This document shows, one piece after another, positions 1-5,913 of a stretch of 8,927 nucleotides of DNA. Source of the stretch: Acidobacteriota bacterium (GTDB lineage: Bacteria; Acidobacteriota; Terriglobia; Terriglobales; Acidobacteriaceae). The notes under the pieces are model-generated. The model saw only the letters and a list, made by a program, of their open reading frames with translations. It was not told the origin of the DNA and did no database searches. The position numbers and the translations under genes were made by a program. The stretch lies in assembly GCA_021781255.1 (NCBI GenBank), contig JAJXXG010000448.1, positions 1 to 8,927 of the forward strand, written 5' to 3'. Positions within the stretch are counted from its first letter, which is position 1; every line of letters begins with the position of its first letter.

Positions 1-630
1 CACGTTCAAGAAAGGATCGTTGTAGTAGCCTCCATTCACAGTGAATGTATTCGCCGTGCCGGGCAGCCCAAACGAGGAGAAGTTTCCGTACCCGCTTTGT
101 GTATTCATCACAGTGCCAGGGGCAGTCTGCGCCTGGAAGGTGATGTCGTTTCCCGGGTTCGGCAGAAGCTGAAGTTGTTCCTGCGTAAATGTGCTGCTGA
201 TCTGCGCGTCTTCAGTGTGCAGGAGAGGCACTTCGCTACCCGTAACCTCGACGGTCGTAGTCGCCTGCCCCACGGTCATCACGACATTGGCTGCCGCCAC
301 AATTCCGGGGCTTAGATCGACGGTCTGGCTGGACTTCTCAAAACTGGCGGCCGTAACCGTCACCGTAAAGCGTCCTGGGGCAAGTTGCGGGACACGATAA
401 TCACCCGCGGCACCGGTCGTCGTGGTTCTGGTATCCCCGGTTGCCAAAGCAGTAATGGTGACCTTTGCTCCGGGAACGACCGCTCCAGAGGGATCCGTCA
501 CAACTCCAGCGATCGCGCCGGTGGTGTTCGTCTGGGCATAGGCAACTGGCCCACTGGTCACCGTCGCAAAACTGGCGGCTACGACTAGACCCAATACCAA
601 AGCCACGCCCCTCAAGCTTATAAATCGCAT
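1..630 (-). CDS. TonB-dependent outer-membrane receptor, Oar-like (N-terminal part, runs off left edge)
   Basis: Outer-membrane beta-barrel transporter of the Oar/carboxypeptidase-regulatory-like type. These proteins use TonB-coupled energy to import large substrates such as oligosaccharides or siderophores; the substrate cannot be told here. The frame is open for 210 codons from the ATG at 630-628 to the left edge. Residues 1-32 are a signal peptide with a hydrophobic core at about 8-20 and cleavage likely after AYA (before QTNTTG). Residues about 35-120 form the regulatory-like beta-sandwich, with GAIAGVVTDPSGAVVPGAKV, GDYRVPQLAPGRF and a closing VVMTVGQ. From about 128 (VEVTG...) the plug domain begins, including QLQLLPNPGND and NTFTVNGGYYNDP. 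The start is fixed by GGAGGAG (complement of 635-641), four bases upstream. The plug remainder and the whole barrel are missing from the window. Family assignment is firm; function beyond transport is inferred. Confidence 0.92.
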   Translation of the reverse strand, partial: MRFISLRGVALVLGLVVAASFATVTSGPVAYAQTNTTGAIAGVVTDPSGAVVPGAKVTITALATGDTRTTTTGAAGDYRVPQLAPGRFTVTVTAASFEKSSQTVDLSPGIVAAANVVMTVGQATTTVEVTGSEVPLLHTEDAQISSTFTQEQLQLLPNPGNDITFQAQTAPGTVMNTQSGYGNFSSFGLPGTANTFTVNGGYYNDPFLNV

Positions 631-634
631 TGAA

Positions 635-641
635 CTCCTCC
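635..641 (-). promoter_or_regulatory. Ribosome binding site of the TonB-dependent receptor
   Basis: GGAGGAG on the minus strand, four bases before the ATG at 630-628. It is a near-perfect Shine-Dalgarno sequence and decides the receptor start. Confidence 0.85.
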
Positions 642-1067
642 AAATAGATCTGAATCCGGTAGACCCGGTATGGTGATCTTCGATCCGTTGATTCTGCGTT
701 TGCGCCCCAGCTTCGTTCTCAGCTTCCAGCCGGCCCGACATCATTGCAAATGCCTAAATCATTGAAAAAACACGGTATGGTAAGCACTACTAACAGCCCA
801 AGTCATGCAATCTGTCCTTCTCGTAAAAAGAGAGAAAGTGTTGCTGTTTTGTAACTGTATTGCACGAGAAGGGCCAATCGCATGCAGACAGCTCTTGAAT
901 TGCCTTACTCTATGGAAACAGAAGGCTTACCATCCGACCCAGAACTGCCTCAAAGAGGCTGTTATATGGAAAACAGTATTATGTTTCAATAGTATTCCAA
1001 AAACGGATTTACGCCTTCCGTTTTTGGGGAATCCCCGCCGCCGGGCACATTACAGAGCGATTCAGGT
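642..1067. other. Gene-free spacer between divergent receptor and rlmH genes
   Basis: About 430 bases without a convincing gene. The stretch from about 745 to 1025 is clearly richer in A and T than the flanking genes. It must hold the promoters of the leftward receptor gene and the rightward rlmH group, but I cannot fix either with confidence. Weak rightward candidates include TATTAT at 977-982, and TGGAAA (967-972) spaced 17 bases from TAGTAT (990-995). A nine-base direct repeat CGGTATGGT occurs at 666-674 and 773-781. A perfect inverted repeat lies at 997-1027 and is listed separately. An open frame of 94 codons at 805-1089 crosses this region, but it has no Shine-Dalgarno sequence, no recognisable protein and no GC-rich third positions, so it is not called. 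Confidence 0.6.
997..1027. repeat. Perfect 11-bp inverted repeat (stem-loop) upstream of rlmH
   Basis: Arms CCAAAAACGGA (997-1007) and TCCGTTTTTGG (1017-1027) are exact reverse complements around a nine-base loop. The flanks extend the symmetry: ATT before the left arm matches AAT after the right arm if two unpaired Gs are allowed. It sits 52 bases before the preferred rlmH start. It could be a leader hairpin, a terminator of a short unannotated transcript, or a protein-binding dyad. It lacks a T-run after the stem, so it is not a typical intrinsic terminator. Confidence 0.7.
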
Positions 1068-1079
1068 ATGCTCCACGCT

Positions 1080-1529
1080 ATGCAGCTGACTCTGGCCCAC
1101 ATCGGCATGCGACCGGGTTCCAAGGATGAATTTGACACCCTCACCCGGCTCTACCTCGACCGCTGCGGCCCGTTCGCTCGCTGCCGCGCCGAGGCCTTCC
1201 GAACTGAAGACGCGCTGCTGGAGTGGCTCGACCGGCAGCAGGGGCGCACCCCCGTTGTCCCCGTCCTGCTCGATAGCCGCGGCCGCCAGCTAACCTCAGA
1301 GGCCTTTGCCGCGTGGGTCGGCGCACGCCGCGATGACGGCACGCAGCACATCGTCTTCGCCATCGGCCCCGCCAGCGGATGGTCTGACGCTGCACGCGCG
1401 CGCGCCCAACTGTTACTCTCGCTCGGCTCACTCACCCTGGCCCATGCCTTGGCGCGCCTGGTCCTGGCTGAGCAGCTTTACCGGGCGTTTACAATACTCT
1501 CTGGCCACCCCTATCACACCGGCCACTAG
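1080..1529 (+). CDS. rlmH: 23S rRNA (pseudouridine1915-N3)-methyltransferase RlmH
   Basis: SPOUT-class methyltransferase that uses S-adenosylmethionine to methylate N3 of pseudouridine 1915 in helix 69 of 23S rRNA in assembled ribosomes; cytoplasmic, acting as a dimer. The product is 149 residues (family about 155). Recognisable blocks are LDSRGRQLTSEAFA (64-77), the cofactor-knot strand IVFAIGPASG (91-100), SLGSLTLAHALARLVLAEQLYRA from 114, and the C-terminal HPYH (143-146). The usual IGG of the knot reads IGP, a small departure. An in-frame ATG at 1068 would add four residues. The ATG at 1080 is preferred because MQLTLAHIG lines up with the usual MK-x-L-x-x-V/I-G beginning, but neither start has a strong ribosome binding site (AGG at 1064-1066 is the best). 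The gene is not beside rsfS, its frequent partner. cobO follows on the same strand after 47 bases. Confidence 0.9.
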   Translation: MQLTLAHIGMRPGSKDEFDTLTRLYLDRCGPFARCRAEAFRTEDALLEWLDRQQGRTPVVPVLLDSRGRQLTSEAFAAWVGARRDDGTQHIVFAIGPASGWSDAARARAQLLLSLGSLTLAHALARLVLAEQLYRAFTILSGHPYHTGH

Positions 1530-1556
1530 CTGAACCCGACTTCTGATCTTCCACTC

Positions 1557-1580
1557 ATGATGTCTGATCTCCATATATGA
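1557..1580 (+). promoter_or_regulatory. Possible seven-codon leader ORF overlapping the cobO start
   Basis: ATG at 1557 opens a frame encoding MMSDLHI. Its TGA (1578-1580) overlaps the cobO ATG (1577-1579) in an ATGA arrangement. cobO itself has no visible Shine-Dalgarno, so translation coupled to this mini-frame is possible. The mini-frame also lacks a clear ribosome binding site. The octamer TCTGATCT occurs at 1542-1549 and again at 1563-1570, a 21-base period. This may be coincidence. Confidence 0.25.
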
Positions 1581-2113
1581 CCGATTCCCGACGCGGACTC
1601 ATCCTCATCAATACCGGACCCGGCAAAGGCAAAACCACTGCCGCACTGGGCACAGCACTGCGCGCCGTGGGTAACGGCATGAGGGTGCTGATGCTGCAAT
1701 TTCTGAAGGGCTCGTGGCACTACGGCGAGCTGGATGCTGTCAGGCCATTCGGCGAGAATTTCGTTCTCAAACAGATGGGCCGCGGCTTTGTGAAGGTGGG
1801 AGGCGCAGAGACCGACCCCGAAGATCTCCGCATGGTGCAGGAGGCGTGGGAAGAAGCCCGGCTCGCGATTCTTTCCGGCGAGTGGGACATGGTCATTCTC
1901 GATGAAATCAACTATGCGATCAGCTATGGGATGCTGGACCCGGCGCAGGTGGCTGAGACATTGAGAAATCGCCCGGAGATGGTCCACGTAATCCTCACCG
2001 GCCGCAACGCCCACCCCAGTCTGGTTGAGCTCGCCGACACGGTGACCGAGATGCGCGAACTGAAGCATGCGTACCAGAAAGGCATCCTCGCGCAGCGCGG
2101 TATAGAGTATTAG
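1577..2113 (+). CDS. cobO: Cob(I)yrinic acid a,c-diamide / corrinoid adenosyltransferase (CobA/CobO/BtuR family)
   Basis: Transfers the 5'-deoxyadenosyl group of ATP to the cobalt of a reduced corrinoid, giving adenosylcobalamin or its precursor; cytoplasmic. The product is 178 residues, the usual size. It shows the P-loop GPGKGKTT (14-21), the family block VLMLQFLKGSWHYGE (37-51), a Walker-B-like MVILDE followed by INYA (105-113), and the C-terminal signature TGRNAHPSLVELADTVTEM (141-159). No other cobalamin-synthesis gene is in the window, so it may serve de novo synthesis or salvage. It lies 47 bases after rlmH and 84 bases before accD, all on the same strand. There is no recognisable Shine-Dalgarno sequence before the ATG. 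Instead a seven-codon open frame overlaps the start codon (listed separately). Confidence 0.95.
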   Translation: MTDSRRGLILINTGPGKGKTTAALGTALRAVGNGMRVLMLQFLKGSWHYGELDAVRPFGENFVLKQMGRGFVKVGGAETDPEDLRMVQEAWEEARLAILSGEWDMVILDEINYAISYGMLDPAQVAETLRNRPEMVHVILTGRNAHPSLVELADTVTEMRELKHAYQKGILAQRGIEY

Positions 2114-2118
2114 GGAGC

Positions 2119-2142
2119 GAGAATCGCCGATGCGTGATTCTC
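2119..2142 (+). repeat. Inverted repeat between cobO and accD
   Basis: GAGAATC (2119-2125) and GATTCTC (2136-2142) are exact reverse complements. A G-U and a C-G pair extend the stem to nine, leaving a six-base loop. It starts six bases after the cobO stop. There is no T-run downstream, so it is more likely an mRNA 3'-end stabiliser or processing element than a terminator. It may simply be a leader structure of accD. Confidence 0.4.
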
Positions 2143-2197
2143 AAACGCCGGGCTGTCAGGCCGGCCGGGTTGCTTCAGTTCATAAAGAGAGTGTTCG

Positions 2198-3076
2198 ATG
2201 TCCTGGTTCAAAAGAGAGAACAGCGAGTACGAGTCCAACGCAGGTCCCGAAAGCAATGGCGACGCAACGGAAAAGCGAGTCCGCACTGAGGGTCTCTGGT
2301 CAAAATGCCCCGGTTGCCGCCAGCCTCTCTTCAAGGCCGATCTGGAAGCCAACCTGAATGTGTGTCCGAAGTGTCAGCACCACTTCAAAATCGGTGCGCG
2401 CGAGCGGCTTGAACTGCTGCTGGAACCTGGTTACCAGCTTGTGGATGGCGGACTGCGGTCCACGGATCCGCTGAATTTCACTGACAGCAAGCCTTACAAG
2501 TCGCGCTTGAGGGCTGCGCAACAGCAGACCGGTCTGGATGATGCGATTCTGAATGCGGTCGGCCAGCTTGGTCCGCGCAAGGTTGTAGTCAGCGCCATGG
2601 AGTACAGCTTTATTGGCGGATCCATGGGCGCGGTTGTGGGTGAGACGATTGCGCGCGCCGTGGACCGTGCACGGCTTGGCCGGATGCCGCTGATCGTTGT
2701 CGCCGCGTCGGGCGGAGCGCGCATGATGGAAGGCGTCGTGAGCCTGATGCAGATGGCGAAGATCTCTACGGCTCTGGCGCAGTTGGACGATGCCGGTGTG
2801 CCGTACATCTGCGTGCTGACGGACCCCACCACAGGCGGCGTGACCGCCAGCTTTGCAATGCTCGGCGACCTGAATATTGCGGAACCCGGCGCCCTGATCG
2901 GCTTTGCCGGGCCGCGAGTGATTGAGCAGACGATCCGGCAGAAGTTGCCGGAGGGCTTTCAGCGTTCAGAATTCCTGCTTGAGAAAGGTTTTCTTGATGC
3001 TGTTGTACATCGCCGCGATCTGAAGAATTATCTTATTCGCGCACTGGACTTCCTGCAGATGCCCGCCGGAGCTTGA
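2198..3076 (+). CDS. accD: Acetyl-CoA carboxylase carboxyltransferase subunit beta
   Basis: Beta subunit of the acetyl-CoA carboxylase carboxyltransferase. With AccA it moves the carboxyl group from carboxybiotin (on AccB) to acetyl-CoA, making malonyl-CoA for fatty-acid synthesis; cytoplasmic. The product is 292 residues (family about 280-305). A four-cysteine zinc ribbon lies at Cys37-Cys40 and Cys56-Cys59 (CPGC and CPKC). The crotonase-like core follows, with SFIGGSMGAVVGE (137-149), SGGARMMEG (171-179), the oxyanion-hole block TDPTTGGVTASFA (208-220) and GFAGPRVIEQT (235-245). The start is supported by a purine-rich AAAGAGAG shortly upstream and by the family's MSWF beginning. The first 30 residues are a variable, charged linker. 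accA is not in the window, and downstream there is an exported glycosidase rather than the folC often found after accD. Confidence 0.97.
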   Translation: MSWFKRENSEYESNAGPESNGDATEKRVRTEGLWSKCPGCRQPLFKADLEANLNVCPKCQHHFKIGARERLELLLEPGYQLVDGGLRSTDPLNFTDSKPYKSRLRAAQQQTGLDDAILNAVGQLGPRKVVVSAMEYSFIGGSMGAVVGETIARAVDRARLGRMPLIVVAASGGARMMEGVVSLMQMAKISTALAQLDDAGVPYICVLTDPTTGGVTASFAMLGDLNIAEPGALIGFAGPRVIEQTIRQKLPEGFQRSEFLLEKGFLDAVVHRRDLKNYLIRALDFLQMPAGA

Positions 3077-3133
3077 GGCTCTGCGGCCGTCCGGCGACCC
3101 GTGCCCGGGCGCTGAGGGATGGAATAGACTTGA

Positions 3134-3156
3134 TCCTTTGAGCCGTTCACAAAGGA
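3134..3156 (+). promoter_or_regulatory. Inverted repeat enclosing the ribosome binding site of the glycosidase
   Basis: TCCTTTG (3134-3140) and CAAAGGA (3150-3156) are exact reverse complements around a nine-base loop (3141-3149). The right arm contains AAAGGA (3151-3156), the only good Shine-Dalgarno for the ATG at 3164, seven bases downstream. In RNA the hairpin would hide the ribosome binding site. An alternative pairing uses TGA (3139-3141) with TCA (3147-3149) and bulges C3150. It may act as a translational switch or as a DNA operator. Confidence 0.5.
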
Positions 3157-3163
3157 CCCCAGG

Positions 3164-5746
3164 ATGCCCATCCGTAGATCTCTCCTTCGCAGAGCCGCAG
3201 GCATTGCCGGGCTCCCCTGTCTCGCCGCCCTGCTGCTGAAGGTCGCGCTTCACGCACAGGTGCCGGCACCGGCGTTGAACACGATTCCCGCCATTGCGCT
3301 CGACACCACAGGCCCGGTTTTGCGGGAGAATGCGCAACCGCAGAAGCCCTTCACTGTGGCGGGCGAGCGGGGCGTGCTGCTGGGGCAGCAGGACGGAACG
3401 CTGGAGGCCTGGGTGTTGCCCGTGAAGCTGCTCTCCAACCTGCGCATCGAAGCCAACGTCCAGGGCTACCCTGTGCCCATCGACGTCAACCAGCAGGCCG
3501 CGCAGATCGAGGTCCGCCCGGACCGCACCACCATTACATACACACATATTGCTTTCACCGTCCGGCAGATCATGTTCTCGCCAAACGCGGCGCCCGCGGG
3601 TGCGGGCCCTGTGGTTCTTTTCGCATTTGACTGCCTGCACCCGACCGACTTTACGCTGCGCTTTACGCCCGAGCTGCGCTGGATGTGGCCGGAGCGCAAC
3701 GAGGGAGTACCGGGTGTGGAGTGGGACGAGAGTGGCGGGTTTTACGTTCTCCATGCAGACTATCCCGATTTCGCCGCAGCCGTGGCCATTCCCGGCGCAC
3801 AGCCCGGCATCCTCGCTCCTTACCAGGAACGTCCTCAGGTTCATCCTGTTGAGTTCAAGCTCCACATCGATCCTGCGCAGGACCGTGGCCGTTTGTACCC
3901 GCTGCTGATGGACCTTGGCACGACCGCGGACACCGCCACCGACGCGGCGCTGGGACGGGGCCTGGCTCATCTCGATGCGGCTCTTCCCGCGCTCTATGCC
4001 GGCCATGCGCAAAGTTACCGGGAACTGCTGGCGCGCTCCACTGCGATCAACACGCCTGACCCCGCGCTCGACGAGGCCTTCCAGTGGGGCGTTGTTTCCA
4101 TCGAACAGTTGAGGGCGATTGCGCAGCCATCGGGCGAAACCGCGCTGGTCGCGGGCTATTACGCCTCCGGCGATTCCGCGCGGCCGGGCTTTGGCTGGTT
4201 CTTTGGGCGAGACGCACTCTACTCCCTTTATGCCGTCAACGGCTATGGTGACTTCGCACTCTCGCGGGATGAGCTGGAGTTCCTGATTCGCCGCCAGCGC
4301 GCCGATGGCAAAGTCATGCATGAGTACTCGCAGACGGCGCCGAACGTTGACTGGCTGGCATTTCCTTATATGTACGCCGCGGCTGATGCAACCCCGCTGT
4401 TTCTTCTTGCTGTGGCCGACTATGCGCGCGCGAGCGGCGACACGGCTTTTCTGACCGCGCATCGCGATGCGATTGAAAAGGCCTGGGCCTTTGAGATTGA
4501 TCCCGCGCACGACACGGATCACGACGGAATCTATGACAACTCCCAGGGCACGGGCTGGGTAGAGAGCTGGCCGGGCGGGATGCCCCACCAGGAGATCTAT
4601 CTGGCACTGCTCGATCAGCAGGCGTCCACAGCCATGGCTGCGCTTGAAGAGATGCTGCACGACCCGGCAAAGGCAAAGGCCGCGCAGCAACGCGCAGAGA
4701 CCATCGCCCGGACCATCAACGCCGAGTACTACGATGCACAAAAATCCTGCTACGCCTTCAGCCGCAACATGGATGGCTCGCTTGATCGCACACGGACTGT
4801 CTATCCGGCGCTCGCCTGGTGGGATCCGGCCGCCGGCCAGCCCATTCTTGCCCATCCTGAGGAGTGCCTGCGGCAGTTTGCCAACGCCACGCTCAATACC
4901 GATTGGGGCCTGCGCGATGTGGCCGACGACGAGCCCATTTACAACGGCATGAGCTATCACCAGGGATCCGTGTGGCCGCTGTTCGCCGGTTGGACAGCTC
5001 TTGCCGAGTATCGCGGCAACCAGCCCCTGGCCGGCTACCGGATGCTGATGGAGAACGCGGCCATGACCCGGCTGGAAGACCTGGGCGCGGACACAGAACT
5101 GCTCTCCGGAGACTTTTACGTCCCCATGGGACGAAGCACGAGCCACCAACTCTGGTCCTCCGCCATGGTGGTCACGCCCACCCTGCGTGGGCTCTTCGGC
5201 ATCACGGTGGATGCGTTGACGAAGACCATTACTGTCGATCCGCACCTGCCCGCGACATGGGATCACGCCAAGATTCTGAACCTGCATATCGGAGATCAGG
5301 CCGTGAACCTGCTCTTTGAGTCGTCCGGGGACCAGACCACCGTCTCCCTCCAGTCTCCCGTCCCATCCGGCGTCCAACTGCGGAGCTCCGTCCGAGGAGC
5401 GAAGCAACTTGAGAGCAACCGTATCTCCATTCCCCGCCCCACGGTACAGGTTGCAACGCCCGAGGCTAACCCGCTGCCGGGTGATCGAACGCAGATCGCG
5501 CGGGTTTTGAGCGAGGAGTACGGCGAGAGAACTCTCCGCCTGACCGTGGAAGGCCGGGCAGGGACAGATGCTCATTTGCCGCTTATTGCTCATGAGGCCC
5601 GGCTCAGGCTGCGCGCGCAGGGCGCAGACCTGGCGCTCCCTGCGCATCCAGAAGCGGAAGCAGGCACGGGGGAGAGTGCCGACCTCACATTGCACTTCCC
5701 CGGTGGGGAGGGCTGGCAGCGGGTTGTCGCGGTTGTGAGCTGGTGA
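3164..5746 (+). CDS. Exported six-hairpin glycosidase, glycogen-debranching-enzyme-like
   Basis: Probable secreted or periplasmic glycoside hydrolase of 860 residues; substrate unknown. Residues 1-31 form an export signal with basic IRRSLLRR, a hydrophobic stretch (about 12-30) and likely cleavage after LHA. The RRSLLR resembles a Tat motif only loosely. Residues about 40-290 look like an N-terminal beta-sandwich. Residues about 295-690 look like an (alpha/alpha)6 catalytic barrel with PGFGWFFGRDALYSLYAVNGYGD (starting at 341), GWVESWPGG (464-472) and YHQGSVWPLFAGW (598-610), as in amylo-alpha-1,6-glucosidase and GH15/GH63-type enzymes. Glu467 and Glu645 (ADTELLSGD) are candidate catalytic acids by position only. 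D450-T-D-H-D-G-I-Y-D458 matches a DxDxDG calcium loop. Residues about 690-860 form a C-terminal beta-rich region I do not recognise. The start is set by AAAGGA seven bases upstream. The gene contains no TTA, CTA or TCA codons. Annotation as debranching enzyme is by resemblance; another alpha-glycosidase family is possible. Confidence 0.68.
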   Translation: MPIRRSLLRRAAGIAGLPCLAALLLKVALHAQVPAPALNTIPAIALDTTGPVLRENAQPQKPFTVAGERGVLLGQQDGTLEAWVLPVKLLSNLRIEANVQGYPVPIDVNQQAAQIEVRPDRTTITYTHIAFTVRQIMFSPNAAPAGAGPVVLFAFDCLHPTDFTLRFTPELRWMWPERNEGVPGVEWDESGGFYVLHADYPDFAAAVAIPGAQPGILAPYQERPQVHPVEFKLHIDPAQDRGRLYPLLMDLGTTADTATDAALGRGLAHLDAALPALYAGHAQSYRELLARSTAINTPDPALDEAFQWGVVSIEQLRAIAQPSGETALVAGYYASGDSARPGFGWFFGRDALYSLYAVNGYGDFALSRDELEFLIRRQRADGKVMHEYSQTAPNVDWLAFPYMYAAADATPLFLLAVADYARASGDTAFLTAHRDAIEKAWAFEIDPAHDTDHDGIYDNSQGTGWVESWPGGMPHQEIYLALLDQQASTAMAALEEMLHDPAKAKAAQQRAETIARTINAEYYDAQKSCYAFSRNMDGSLDRTRTVYPALAWWDPAAGQPILAHPEECLRQFANATLNTDWGLRDVADDEPIYNGMSYHQGSVWPLFAGWTALAEYRGNQPLAGYRMLMENAAMTRLEDLGADTELLSGDFYVPMGRSTSHQLWSSAMVVTPTLRGLFGITVDALTKTITVDPHLPATWDHAKILNLHIGDQAVNLLFESSGDQTTVSLQSPVPSGVQLRSSVRGAKQLESNRISIPRPTVQVATPEANPLPGDRTQIARVLSEEYGERTLRLTVEGRAGTDAHLPLIAHEARLRLRAQGADLALPAHPEAEAGTGESADLTLHFPGGEGWQRVVAVVSW

Positions 5747-5825
5747 AGAAGTGCCGGGATGCAGGTGCGTCTTGACGCCGGCGCAAACAGACATCTGACC
5801 GAGGCGGGGAGCAGCCTGCGGGAAG

Positions 5826-5856
5826 TTGGCCTGTGTGTGGTCCCGCCAGATACAAT
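5826..5856 (+). promoter_or_regulatory. Candidate promoter for the Ig-like gene
   Basis: TACAAT at 5851-5856 matches five of six positions of the sigma-70 -10 box. TTGGCC at 5826-5831 matches four of six of the -35 box, at a longer than ideal 19-base spacing. Transcription would begin near 5863, about 50 bases before the GTG start. Support is from sequence resemblance only. Confidence 0.35.
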
Positions 5857-5868
5857 ACGAGTACGTTG

Positions 5869-5893
5869 CCGTCTAAGGTTTAGCGGGATTTTT
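5869..5893 (+). terminator. Terminator-like hairpin in the leader of the Ig-like gene
   Basis: CCG-T-CTAA (5869-5876) pairs with TTAG-CGG (5880-5886) around a GGT loop, with T5872 bulged. GA and then five Ts (5889-5893) follow. It could end transcripts from the glycosidase gene, whose stop is about 120 bases upstream. It also lies just after the candidate promoter at 5826-5856 and could act as an attenuator. The stem is short (seven pairs), so strength is doubtful. Confidence 0.35.
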
Positions 5894-5900
5894 CAGAGTT

Positions 5901-5904
5901 GGAG
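5901..5904 (+). promoter_or_regulatory. Ribosome binding site deciding a GTG start
   Basis: GGAG nine bases before GTG 5914. No comparable site precedes the in-frame TTG at 5899 or GTG at 5908. The resulting protein begins MRRLIGRN, a normal basic n-region for a signal peptide. Confidence 0.55.
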
Positions 5905-5913
5905 CAGGTGCGC

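Noticed and set aside
642..1067. A tRNA, riboswitch or CRISPR remnant in the spacer
   Set aside because: No cloverleaf, no regularly spaced repeats and no recognisable riboswitch core; cobO, the only cobalamin gene, has no room for a cobalamin riboswitch in its 47-base upstream gap.
805..1089. A 94-codon plus-strand open frame in the AT-rich spacer
   Set aside because: No ribosome binding site, no recognisable motif, composition unlike coding DNA here, and it overlaps the rlmH start.
1526..2068. A 180-codon minus-strand frame opposite cobO
   Set aside because: It lies wholly opposite cobO, whose P-loop and signature motifs are clear; no domain in the antisense translation.
2143..2175. GC-rich palindromic GGCCGGCC region between cobO and accD as a terminator
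   Set aside because: No T-run follows and the symmetry is what GC-rich DNA gives by chance.
3077..3120. GC-rich hairpin after accD as a terminator
   Set aside because: Only short imperfect pairings and no T-run; not supportable.
2966..5794. A 942-codon open frame on the minus strand across the whole glycosidase gene
   Set aside because: Its codons are exactly opposite the sense codons, so stops would need sense TTA, CTA or TCA, which are rare in GC-rich genes. The translation is Arg/Gly/His-rich with no recognisable domain. It is a codon-usage artefact.
5899..5913. An upstream TTG start for the Ig-like protein
   Set aside because: It has no properly spaced ribosome binding site, whereas GGAG at 5901-5904 suits GTG 5914 and gives a normal signal peptide.
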